Shown here piece after piece: positions 1-5,476 of a stretch of DNA of 7,997 nt. The translations under genes were made by a program, and so were the position numbers. This DNA comes from Cellvibrionales bacterium UBA3090 (GTDB lineage: Bacteria; Pseudomonadota; Gammaproteobacteria; Pseudomonadales; Porticoccaceae), in NCBI GenBank assembly GCA_002367235.1, contig DFBC01000033.1, forward strand, positions 1 to 7,997. The letters are read 5' to 3'. The notes beneath the pieces are model-generated. The model saw only the letters and a list, made by a program, of their open reading frames with translations. It did no database searches and was not told where the DNA came from. The stretch's first letter is position 1; each line of letters starts with the position of its first letter.

Positions 1-1
1 T

Positions 2-262
2 ATTTTGAGCTTTGGAATTAAAGGTGGTTCTCAAGCGGGGGGACAATTTATCGATGCACTGAAAATGATTTTACGGTTGGTTAATATTGGCGATGCCAAA
101 TCATTGGCATGCCACCCGGCCTCGACCACTCACCGGCAGCTAAATGATGATGAATTGGCTGCGGCGGGAGTCAGTGCCGACTTGATTCGTATTTCCGTGG
201 GTATAGAAAATATTGACGACATTATTGAAGATGTTCGTCAGGCACTAGATGCCGTGGAGTAA
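2..262 (+). CDS. metY: O-acetylhomoserine sulfhydrylase, C-terminal end (5' partial)
   Basis: The gene enters from the left edge in the frame beginning at base 2 and stops with TAA at 260-262, so only the last 86 or so residues are present. They match the C-terminal subdomain of the Cys/Met-metabolism PLP enzymes, specifically the O-acetylhomoserine aminocarboxypropyltransferase branch. Visible hallmarks are SFGIKGG, the segment GDAKSLACHPASTTHRQL, and LIRISVGIENIDDI, whose Arg normally holds the substrate carboxylate. The enzyme makes homocysteine from O-acetylhomoserine and sulfide in the cytoplasm (direct sulfhydrylation route to methionine). The PLP-binding lysine lies outside the window. 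The gene ends 21 bp before the stop of the opposing hydrolase gene, with no clear terminator hairpin between them. A MetZ (O-succinylhomoserine) relative is possible but fits less well. Confidence 0.9.
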   Translation: MLSFGIKGGSQAGGQFIDALKMILRLVNIGDAKSLACHPASTTHRQLNDDELAAAGVSADLIRISVGIENIDDIIEDVRQALDAVE

Positions 263-283
263 TAATTGATTCGTGTTGTTTTC

Positions 284-1048
284 CTAGTCGAGAAAAGAGC
301 GAACAATCTTGTTAAACGCCCCCGGCTTTTCGGCGTGTAGCCAGTGTCCGGTTTTGGCGATGACCTTCAGTTGAGCATGGGGGAATAGCCGTAGCACTTC
401 ACTGCGGTGCTTGTCTTGAATATACGCAGAGTCTTCGCCTTTGATGAACAGAACAGGCCCGGGGAAAGGTTCCCCGGTTGGCGCCAGTGTTAGCGTGTCG
501 TAATAATTACCGATAATGCCATCCATGTAGAGGCGGAGATCAAACTTTCCGTCTGCTCCACGAATCAGATTCTTCAACAAAAAAGCACGTATTGAGGGCT
601 CGTCGACAAATGTTGTCAGGAGCTGATCGGCCTCCTTTCGAGAGTCCGGTCTTTTTTCAGCGAGCGCTGTTAATCCCTCAAGTACGCCGCCATGACGGTC
701 TGGTTTATATGCCACGGGCGCGATGTCTGCCACGATAAGTTTATTGACTCTTTTCGGGTGGTTTAGGGCCACCTGCATACCAACCTTGCCCCCCATGGAA
801 TGACCAAGTAGGGCGGCCTGGCTAAGCTTCAAATCATCCATTAACTCGATAATATCGTCGGCCATGCAGGCGTAGTCCATCTCAAGGCTGTGAGGGGACG
901 CACCATGATTACGCAGGTCAACGGAAATGACCGTATAGTTATCTGTAAGAGGCCTGGCTACGACTCCGAGGTTGCTCAGTGAGCCAAACATGCCGTGCAT
1001 CAGAATGACCGGCTGTCCCGAGCCTTCAATTGAATAATTTAATTTCAC
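284..1048 (-). CDS. alpha/beta-fold hydrolase, YbfF-like esterase
   Basis: This 254-residue protein has the layout of the small bacterial YbfF-type esterases, soluble enzymes that hydrolyse acyl esters or thioesters; the natural substrate is not evident. The oxyanion-hole motif HG is at residues 18-19. The nucleophile elbow GHSMGG is at 82-87, with Ser84 as the nucleophile. The catalytic histidine is His235 in GHWLHAEKP. The acid is probably Asp108 in the DIAP segment, or else Asp206. Length and N-terminus (KLNYSIEGSGQP) match the family, which supports the GTG start at 1048 although no good Shine-Dalgarno sequence precedes it. No signal peptide or membrane segment is seen. It is the last gene of a leftward operon, 48 bp after the ureohydrolase, so translation may depend partly on the upstream gene. 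A role with the guanidino/GABA genes is not implied by its family. Confidence 0.88.
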   Translation of the reverse strand: MKLNYSIEGSGQPVILMHGMFGSLSNLGVVARPLTDNYTVISVDLRNHGASPHSLEMDYACMADDIIELMDDLKLSQAALLGHSMGGKVGMQVALNHPKRVNKLIVADIAPVAYKPDRHGGVLEGLTALAEKRPDSRKEADQLLTTFVDEPSIRAFLLKNLIRGADGKFDLRLYMDGIIGNYYDTLTLAPTGEPFPGPVLFIKGEDSAYIQDKHRSEVLRLFPHAQLKVIAKTGHWLHAEKPGAFNKIVRSFLD

Positions 1049-1096
1049 AATAACAAGTCTATTTGGTTGGTGTCGGAAGGGTATTATAAATCTGCT

Positions 1097-2050
1097 TTAC
1101 TGGTGGCGGATACAGCCAGGCAGACTACAGAGCATTTCAAATAACAGGTTGGCGGCTAGCAGCGAGGTATTGCCCGAAGTGTCATAGGGTGGGGAAACTT
1201 CGACTAGATCTCCGCCAATGATATTGAGGCCGTAGCAACCCCGGATTATTTCCAGTGCTTGAATTGCTGTCAGCCCTCCGGGTTCAGGTGTGCCTGTTCC
1301 CGGTGCTACCGATGGGTCGAGGCCGTCGATGTCAAAACTAATGTAGGTTGGTGTTTCTGCTCCAATTTTCTGGCGGATTTCTGTCATCAAGGGCGTCAAA
1401 GATTTATGCCAACAGGTCTCAGCCGGGATCACATTGACCCCCTGTTTGCGAGACCAGTCAAAATCATCGGCACTGTATCCTGTCGCTCTTACACCGATTT
1501 GAGCCATTTTTGTTGATTCGATTAACCCTTCTTCGATCGCACGTCGAAACACAGTGCCATGGGTGATTCTTTCGCCAAACATTGTATCGTTGGTATCCGT
1601 ATGGGCATCGATATGAATAACGCCGACGGGACCATATTTATTAGCAACGGCCCGAAGAATTGGCAGGGTAATCGTGTGGTCGCCACCCAAACTAAAGGGT
1701 AGTACCGGGTATTCAAGCAATGCCATGTAATAGTCGGTAATGATTTTTATCGCAGCTGAAAGATTAAATGTATTCAAGGCGACATCGCCGACATCAGCAA
1801 TTTGAAAGCTGTCAAAAGGTGCGGCACCGGTTGCCATGGAATAGGGGCGAATCAGGGCCGACTCTTGTCGGATTTGGCGGGGGGCGAATCTTGCGCCAGC
1901 GCGGTTGCTCGTGCCAATATCCAATCCCACGCCGACAAAGCAAATGTCCAGACCCGCCGCAGTAGGCTGAGAGGGTAACCGGAACATTGTGCCCGGGCCT
2001 GAAAAGCGAGGCATGTCATTGCCACCGAGTGGCTGATTAAATGTGCTCAT
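1097..2050 (-). CDS. gbuA: ureohydrolase: 4-guanidinobutyrase (GbuA-like) or agmatinase
   Basis: This 317-residue arginase/agmatinase-family enzyme removes urea from a guanidino compound using a two-manganese centre. All expected metal ligands are present: His125 in GGDHT, Asp148/His150/Asp152 in DAHTDTND, and Asp240/Asp242 in SFDIDGLDP. From memory, the opening (QPLGGNDMPRF), the segment RPYSMATGAAPFDS and the end (EVSPPYDTSGNTSLL) resemble Pseudomonas guanidinobutyrase GbuA more than E. coli SpeB. The likely reaction is therefore 4-guanidinobutyrate to GABA plus urea. The preceding gabD gene would take the downstream succinate semialdehyde to succinate, which fits. Agmatinase or guanidinopropionase activity cannot be excluded. 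The start is set at the ATG at 2048-2050, because GGAGG lies 5 bases before it; an in-frame TTG at 2062 overlaps that ribosome site and is unlikely. The gene lies 39 bp after gabD on the same strand. Confidence 0.87.
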   Translation of the reverse strand: MSTFNQPLGGNDMPRFSGPGTMFRLPSQPTAAGLDICFVGVGLDIGTSNRAGARFAPRQIRQESALIRPYSMATGAAPFDSFQIADVGDVALNTFNLSAAIKIITDYYMALLEYPVLPFSLGGDHTITLPILRAVANKYGPVGVIHIDAHTDTNDTMFGERITHGTVFRRAIEEGLIESTKMAQIGVRATGYSADDFDWSRKQGVNVIPAETCWHKSLTPLMTEIRQKIGAETPTYISFDIDGLDPSVAPGTGTPEPGGLTAIQALEIIRGCYGLNIIGGDLVEVSPPYDTSGNTSLLAANLLFEMLCSLPGCIRHQ

Positions 2051-2055
2051 TCTTT

Positions 2056-2060
2056 CCTCC
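2056..2060 (-). promoter_or_regulatory. strong ribosome binding site that fixes the ureohydrolase start
   Basis: The minus strand reads GGAGGAAAGAATG, a full GGAGG five bases from the ATG at 2050. This is the best Shine-Dalgarno sequence in the leftward operon. It argues against the in-frame TTG at 2062, whose following codons would be the ribosome site itself. Confidence 0.85.
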
Positions 2061-2089
2061 AAACCGTTGTTGAAGGGGGCAGGTATTGC

Positions 2090-3559
2090 TTACGGCTCAA
2101 TGCCGCTCAGGCAGATATATTTCAATTCCAGGTAATCATCCAGTCCGTATTTGGAACCTTCGCGCCCTTGCCCGGACTGTTTGACGCCGCCAAAGGGAGC
2201 CATTTCATTGGAAATAATACCCTCGTTAACTCCAACAATGCCGTACTCCAATTGCTCGGCGACACGCCAGATTTGGCTATTGTTGCGAGAGTAAAAATAG
2301 GCGGCCAGGCCAAACTCGGTATCATTCGCGAGCTTGATGGCCTCCGCTTCAGTAGTAAACTTAAACAGCGGCGCTACCGGTCCAAAAATTTCTTCGGAAA
2401 ATAGCCGCATATCCCGACTGGCTTCGGTGAGTACTGTGGGTTCTATAAAATTTTGACCTAGTTTTGATCTGCGGCCCCCAGTGAGAACATTGGCACCTTT
2501 GCCGATGGCATCTTCAAGCAGGGTGCAGACGCCATCGGCGGCCTGTTGATCTATCAGGGGGCCCATTGAGACGCCCTCTGCTGTCCCCATACCCAGGTTT
2601 AGATTTTTTACAGCTTGAGTGAGTTTTTTGGCAAATTCGTCATAAATACCGGCCTGAATCAACAGCCGGTTGGAGCAAACACAGGTTTGTCCTGCATTGC
2701 GGTATTTGGATATCAGTGCACCTTGTACGGCAGCATCGATATCGGCATCGTCAAAAACGATAAAGGGTGCGTTGCCCCCCAGCTCCATCGACGTACGTTT
2801 TACTGTGCCGGCACAGGCGGCCATAAGTTGTTTTCCCACGGCAGTGGAGCCGGTGAACGTGAGTTTTTTTACGCGAGGGTTGCCGGTTAGCTCCGCACCA
2901 ATTTCTTGTGTATTGCCCACGACGATATTGATGAGGCCTTTAGGCATCCCGGCACGTTCTGCCAGAGCAATAACCGCCAGTGCTGAGAGTGGTGTGGCGC
3001 TGGCTGGCTTGCATACCACCGAGCACCCTGCAGCCAATGCCGGCGCTATTTTTCGAGTGAGCATGGCGTTGGGGAAGTTCCAGGGGGTAATACAGGCGAC
3101 TACGCCTACGGGCTGTTTGATAACCATTAACCGCTTGTCATTGGAAGGGGCGGGAATCAGATCGCCATAGATACGTTTCGCCTCTTCGGCAAACCACTCA
3201 ACATAGTTTGCACCGTAGAGAATTTCGCCACGAGCCTCGGCCAGGGGTTTCCCCTGTTCAGCGGTGAGAATTTGGGCCAGGTCTTCCTGATTTTCAAGAA
3301 TCAGGTTGTACCATTTCCGCAGTAGAGCGGCTCGCGCTTTGGCAGTGGTTGCTGCCCACAGTTTTTGGGCGCGATGAGCCGCGTCGATCATTCTCCGGGT
3401 TTCTGCGGTACCACCGTTGGCGACCTCTGCCAGGGATTCATTGTTGGCCGGGTTTGTCACGACCAACAGGTTTCCGCTATCCGCGTTGACCCACTGGCCA
3501 TCAATGAAAGCTTGGGTTTTAAGTAATGAAGGGTCGTTTAATTTTATGGTTGCGTTCAT
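2090..3559 (-). CDS. gabD: NAD(P)-dependent succinate-semialdehyde dehydrogenase
   Basis: This 489-residue aldehyde dehydrogenase oxidises succinate semialdehyde to succinate, the last step of GABA breakdown. It aligns by eye with E. coli GabD along its whole length, including the KLND start region, TPWNFP (Asn161), CKPAS (Lys184), FTGST (235-239), general base Glu259 in MELGGNAP, and nucleophile Cys293 in NAGQTCVC. Cys295, two residues on, is the partner seen in the redox-switch pair of some SSADH enzymes. The C-terminal motif APFGGVKQSGQGREGSKYG is also typical. It is the first gene of a leftward operon with the ureohydrolase and hydrolase. The ATG at 3559 has no strong Shine-Dalgarno sequence (upstream GCTAGTAAC). 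Glutarate-semialdehyde or 4-guanidinobutyraldehyde dehydrogenase activity is possible, but the sequence looks like GabD rather than KauB. Confidence 0.93.
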   Translation of the reverse strand: MNATIKLNDPSLLKTQAFIDGQWVNADSGNLLVVTNPANNESLAEVANGGTAETRRMIDAAHRAQKLWAATTAKARAALLRKWYNLILENQEDLAQILTAEQGKPLAEARGEILYGANYVEWFAEEAKRIYGDLIPAPSNDKRLMVIKQPVGVVACITPWNFPNAMLTRKIAPALAAGCSVVCKPASATPLSALAVIALAERAGMPKGLINIVVGNTQEIGAELTGNPRVKKLTFTGSTAVGKQLMAACAGTVKRTSMELGGNAPFIVFDDADIDAAVQGALISKYRNAGQTCVCSNRLLIQAGIYDEFAKKLTQAVKNLNLGMGTAEGVSMGPLIDQQAADGVCTLLEDAIGKGANVLTGGRRSKLGQNFIEPTVLTEASRDMRLFSEEIFGPVAPLFKFTTEAEAIKLANDTEFGLAAYFYSRNNSQIWRVAEQLEYGIVGVNEGIISNEMAPFGGVKQSGQGREGSKYGLDDYLELKYICLSGIEP

Positions 3560-3601
3560 GTTACTAGCCTAGCTGACGGAAGGTTGTTACCGCAAATGTC
3601 G

Positions 3602-3686
3602 CTAAACCAAGGTAATGCCCAAAAGTTATTTCGTTACCCGGGTGGAACACTTTGGTTAAGTGCTGCGTTACCTTGCCTTGGTTAAG
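3602..3686. repeat. three copies of an 11-bp motif upstream of gabD (candidate operators)
   Basis: Near-identical 11-mers occur at 3602-3612 (minus strand, CCTTGGTTTAG), 3650-3660 (plus, CTTTGGTTAAG) and 3676-3686 (plus, CCTTGGTTAAG). They lie 43-127 bp upstream of the gabD start in a 160-bp gap that has no gene. The two plus-strand copies are 26 bp apart, and the third is inverted. Clustered copies in both orientations before the first gene of an operon suggest a transcription-factor binding region. No regulator gene for it is recognised in the window. No convincing -35/-10 pair was identified for gabD. Confidence 0.45.
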
Positions 3687-3690
3687 GCAA
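3673..3690. repeat. perfect 7-bp hairpin in the gabD upstream region
   Basis: TTGCCTT, a GGTT loop, then AAGGCAA. On the plus strand TTTT follows, as in a terminator, but no rightward gene precedes it, and on the minus strand there is no U tract. It overlaps the third copy of the CCTTGGTTAAG motif, so an operator dyad is the better reading than a terminator. Confidence 0.4.
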
Positions 3691-3719
3691 TTTTAGTCGT
3701 CTAGCCTAGGTGGGGCTAG

Positions 3720-3968
3720 TTAATCTATCACTTCTTGGGTGGGGCTGGTGGGTCTACGAAGAATATTCGAAGCTTGTTGTATGTCTTGAAGAATCAAATT
3801 CTGTTCATGGCCGCTAATCGCATTGAGTGATAGCGCAATTTTGGCAAGCCTGTGTGTTTGGATAAGAATGTGCAGGAGTTGGTCCCGATCCCTGATGTCT
3901 AGCTTCACTGTGCAAGTCCTTTTGCTAATGGATGTAAATTTCAATGAGTTCAATTTTAGCGACATCAT
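3720..3968 (-). CDS. small hypothetical protein downstream of the XRE repressor
   Basis: This 82-residue ORF starts at tandem ATG codons (3968 or 3965) and ends with TAA at 3720-3722. I do not recognise the family. The N-terminal third is basic and Ser/Thr-rich (SLKFTSISKRTCTVKL). The middle has two helical stretches of amphipathic character (DQLLHILIQTHRLAKIALSL and the segment around LILQDIQQASNIL). The tail is RRPTSPTQEVID. There is no signal peptide or clear membrane helix. It lies 60 bp after the repressor gene on the same strand, and a palindrome matching the repressor operators sits 21 bp before its start. That context is the main reason to think it is real and co-regulated. Against it, no good Shine-Dalgarno sequence precedes either ATG. 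A longer reading from TTG at 3992 is less likely. Confidence 0.45.
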   Translation of the reverse strand: MMSLKLNSLKFTSISKRTCTVKLDIRDRDQLLHILIQTHRLAKIALSLNAISGHEQNLILQDIQQASNILRRPTSPTQEVID

Positions 3969-3988
3969 ACTGTTAACGAAACAGCCTA

Positions 3989-4002
3989 ACAACTTAGGTT
4001 GT
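3989..4002. promoter_or_regulatory. candidate operator C, ACAAC-N4-GTTGT
   Basis: ACAACTTAGGTTGT has the same arms and 4-bp spacing as the two sites between the divergent repressor and YdaS-like genes. It lies beyond the 3' end of the repressor gene and 21 bp before the small ORF. It overlaps a second dyad, CCTAA-CAAC-TTAGG, at 3985-3998. No further copy of the complete motif was found in the window. Confidence 0.5.
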
Positions 4003-4028
4003 ATTGGTCGGAGTGTGTTTCTATGGGG

Positions 4029-4367
4029 CTATTTCTCAGGATCGTATTGACTAAGTTGCAATATATATTTACAGATTTCATCGCGTTGCTGATCCGAGAG
4101 CAAAAGCCAGGCATCAGACAGTGATTTATCATCAAAAAAAGCGGCATTAGAACCCTGGTGGAAATTCGAGTCTGCACCAAGCCACAGCCAGTAGGCGGAG
4201 ACATGTAAAGCTTTAGCAATGGCGAAAATGGCCGATGTAGATCGGGAACGGCCGCTTTCCAGCTTGGATATCATCTGCTGAGTAAGGTGGGTCTGTTCGG
4301 AGAGTTCAGCTTGAGACAGGCCTGATTTTAACCGAGCAGCTTTAATTCGATCTGCCATTGTGTCCAT
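4029..4367 (-). CDS. XRE-family repressor (CI/RacR-like, no peptidase domain)
   Basis: This 112-residue DNA-binding protein has a lambda-repressor-like helix-turn-helix at about residues 7-62, with the core SQAELSEQTHLTQQMISKLE at 18-37 and the typical closing helix AKALHVSAYWLWLG. The C-terminal 45 residues are short (SLSDAWLLLSDQQRDEICKYI) and may support dimerisation. There is no S24/LexA-type self-cleavage domain, so direct RecA-triggered cleavage is not expected. It is divergent from the YdaS-like gene, with two palindromes in between, as in RacR/PaaR-YdaS loci of prophages and the cI-cro switch. Repression of itself and of the neighbour is the natural inference. The start at 4367 has no Shine-Dalgarno sequence; a second ATG at 4358 is possible. 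Confidence 0.85.
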   Translation of the reverse strand: MDTMADRIKAARLKSGLSQAELSEQTHLTQQMISKLESGRSRSTSAIFAIAKALHVSAYWLWLGADSNFHQGSNAAFFDDKSLSDAWLLLSDQQRDEICKYILQLSQYDPEK

Positions 4368-4375
4368 TGCTGTGG

Positions 4376-4381
4376 ATATTA
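4376..4381 (-). promoter_or_regulatory. candidate -10 box of the repressor gene (leaderless transcript?)
   Basis: The minus strand reads TAATAT, 8 bases before the ATG at 4367. Initiation at the usual distance would put the first transcribed base one or two bases from the start codon, giving a leaderless or nearly leaderless mRNA. This agrees with the missing ribosome site. No good -35 sequence lies at standard spacing; TTGTCC is 20 bases away. The box overlaps the end of palindrome A. Confidence 0.3.
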
Positions 4382-4398
4382 CAACATATGTTGTAATA
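4377..4398. promoter_or_regulatory. operator A: 22-bp perfect palindrome
   Basis: A perfect inverted repeat centred at 4387/4388, with core ACAACATATGTTGT at 4381-4394 and matching flanks on both sides. It starts 10 bp before the repressor ATG, so bound protein would cover that gene's start region and, on the other strand, a possible -35 (TTGTAA, 4391-4396) for the YdaS-like gene. Confidence 0.75.
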
Positions 4399-4403
4399 GG
4401 TGG

Positions 4404-4417
4404 ACAACTTTAGTTGT
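4404..4417. promoter_or_regulatory. operator B, ACAAC-N4-GTTGT
   Basis: ACAACTTTAGTTGT shares both 5-bp arms and the spacing with operator A; the centres are 23 bp apart, about two helical turns. A weak rightward -10 candidate, TTGTAT at 4414-4419, overlaps it at 17 bp from TTGTAA at 4391-4396, so the two palindromes would cover the promoter of the YdaS-like gene. Confidence 0.65.
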
Positions 4418-4435
4418 ATGACGGGCCATCTCTGG

Positions 4436-4455
4436 TTATTATTTTTAAATAATAA
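4436..4455 (+). repeat. AT-only inverted repeat in the YdaS-like gene leader
   Basis: Nine-base arms, TTATTATTT and AAATAATAA, flank a TT centre. The repeat ends 2 bases before the AGGAAG ribosome site (4458-4463) of the gene at 4470. In RNA it would be a weak A-U hairpin next to the ribosome site; in DNA it would be an easily melted stretch. Which matters, if either, cannot be told. Confidence 0.4.
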
Positions 4456-4469
4456 ACAGGAAGTAAGTA

Positions 4470-4709
4470 ATGACCCCGGAAGAGGCATTGAATCGAGTTG
4501 TAGAAATTGTTGGAGGGCAGACTGCTCTGGCCAATGCAGTATCAAAGAAGACCGGTCGTTCCATTAGGCAGCAACATGTGTGGAACTGGTTACATCGAGA
4601 TGGTGGTATCCCTGCGGCTTATGCGCCATTTCTAGAATCGTTATGTCATGAACATGGTGAGGAAATTTCTTGTAGCCTCCTGTGCCCTGATTTTTATCCT
4701 GATGAATAA
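4470..4709 (+). CDS. YdaS/Cro-like helix-turn-helix protein
   Basis: This 79-residue protein is a single small HTH domain of the YdaS family, a Cro-like group found divergent from prophage repressors and in some databases labelled as an antitoxin of a YdaS/YdaT pair. Visible features are the opening ALNRVVEIVGGQTALANAV, the recognition-helix region RQQHVWNWLHRDGGIP at 33-48, and the family-style ending LLCPDFYPDE. It should bind DNA and counter or replace the divergent repressor, in the manner of Cro. Published work on Rac and related elements reports that unrestrained YdaS-type genes harm the host. The ATG at 4470 follows AGGAAG at 6 bases. No ydaT-like partner follows: the next gene is a glutathione S-transferase. 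The module thus looks like a solitary switch or a prophage remnant. Confidence 0.75.
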   Translation: MTPEEALNRVVEIVGGQTALANAVSKKTGRSIRQQHVWNWLHRDGGIPAAYAPFLESLCHEHGEEISCSLLCPDFYPDE

Positions 4710-4760
4710 CTAGCAATTATCATTTTCCTCTCCAAGGCTGTTTAAGTATAAAGAGCCGAG

Positions 4761-4799
4761 TGACACAGACTTATGTGTATCAGTTAAAAGCGCTATAGT
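4761..4799 (+). promoter_or_regulatory. possible promoter region of the GST-SDR operon
   Basis: The 115-bp gap between the YdaS-like gene and the GST gene holds TATAGT at 4794-4799, a fair -10 match, and an imperfect dyad just upstream (ACACA at 4763-4767 against TGTGT at 4774-4778, with outer TGA and TCA). No good -35 lies at standard spacing, which would fit an activator-dependent promoter. No terminator hairpin is seen after the YdaS-like gene, so readthrough is also possible. Confidence 0.25.
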
Positions 4800-4824
4800 T
4801 TTGCTCAGTCAATGGAGCACTGCT

Positions 4825-5454
4825 ATGAAACTTTATACGTACCCCCCGGCACCTAATCCCAAGCGTCTCGATATTTTTCTTGCTGAGAAAGGTATAGATC
4901 TTGAGACGGAACTTGTGGACCTCATGTCAAAAGAACACTTGAGTGAGCCCTACACGCTAATCAATAGCTGGGGGACAGTTCCCGCATTGGTTCTTGATGA
5001 CGGAATGGTCATGACCGAGGTCATTGGTATTCTTAGTTACCTCGAGGATCTGTACCCTGAAAAACCGTTGATGGGTACGGATCCATTATCCCGAGCATTG
5101 GTTTTAAGCTGGGATCATCGTTGTTTTTCCGAGGGCTTTTTAGCCGTGGCAGAAGTGCTGCGTAATTCTGCGCCTGCTTTCGCGGGACGAAGCTTGCCGG
5201 GACCTGTTTCCTACGAGCAAATCCCTCAGTTGGTCGATCGGGGGCAAAAGCGAATCCAGACTTTTTATAGCGTCCTGAACCAGCATCTAGAAGGGCGTGA
5301 TTTTATGGTGGGTGATCATTTCACAGTAGCCGATATCGCGGCATTTGTGTTTATAGAGTTTAGCGGCTGGGTTAAAGCCAGAATACCGGATGATTGTGCT
5401 TCTCTCATTGCCTGGCATCAACAAGTATCTACCCGAAATAGTACCCAGAACTGA
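4825..5454 (+). CDS. glutathione S-transferase family protein
   Basis: This 209-residue cytosolic protein has a thioredoxin-fold N-terminal domain (about 1-80) and an all-helical GST C-terminal domain (about 90-205). The start MKLYTYPPAPNPKRLDIFLAEKGI is typical of proteobacterial GST-like proteins. Pro53 in TVPAL is the conserved cis-proline of the glutathione site. Glu65 in MTEVIGILSYLE takes the place of the usual ES pair, with Val instead of Ser, so glutathione binding may be altered. The helix N-cap motif FTVADIAAF (166-174) is present. Substrate cannot be told. The ATG at 4825 follows GGAG at 7 bases and gives the family N-terminus; an in-frame TTG at 4801 is rejected. It is 22 bp before the SDR gene, so the two probably form an operon, perhaps with the GST acting on or protecting against a reactive intermediate. 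Confidence 0.88.
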   Translation: MKLYTYPPAPNPKRLDIFLAEKGIDLETELVDLMSKEHLSEPYTLINSWGTVPALVLDDGMVMTEVIGILSYLEDLYPEKPLMGTDPLSRALVLSWDHRCFSEGFLAVAEVLRNSAPAFAGRSLPGPVSYEQIPQLVDRGQKRIQTFYSVLNQHLEGRDFMVGDHFTVADIAAFVFIEFSGWVKARIPDDCASLIAWHQQVSTRNSTQN

Positions 5455-5476
5455 GTCAGTGAGTGGAGTTATAACA

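Noticed and set aside
2051..2062. TTG at 2062 as the ureohydrolase start
   Set aside because: Its first codons are the GGAGG ribosome site of the ATG at 2050, and family members begin near that ATG.
2670..3170. A 166-codon open frame on the plus strand opposite gabD
   Set aside because: It lies wholly antisense to a full-length, well-conserved gene, and its translation shows no family features; it is a shadow of the gabD codon pattern.
3673..3694. Hairpin followed by TTTT, resembling a Rho-independent terminator on the plus strand
   Set aside because: No rightward gene precedes it; the stem is only 7 bp and the T run is short. It overlaps a repeated motif upstream of gabD, so an operator reading is preferred.
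3823..4050. A 75-codon plus-strand frame opposite the small ORF and the repressor end
   Set aside because: There is no ribosome site and no recognisable domain, and it runs antisense across the repressor's 3' end and operator C. The minus-strand reading has better context.
5390..5476. Longer N-terminus for the SDR, starting inside the GST gene
   Set aside because: The 29 extra residues are unlike any SDR start and overlap the GST coding region. The ATG at 5477 has a good ribosome site and gives the standard family N-terminus.
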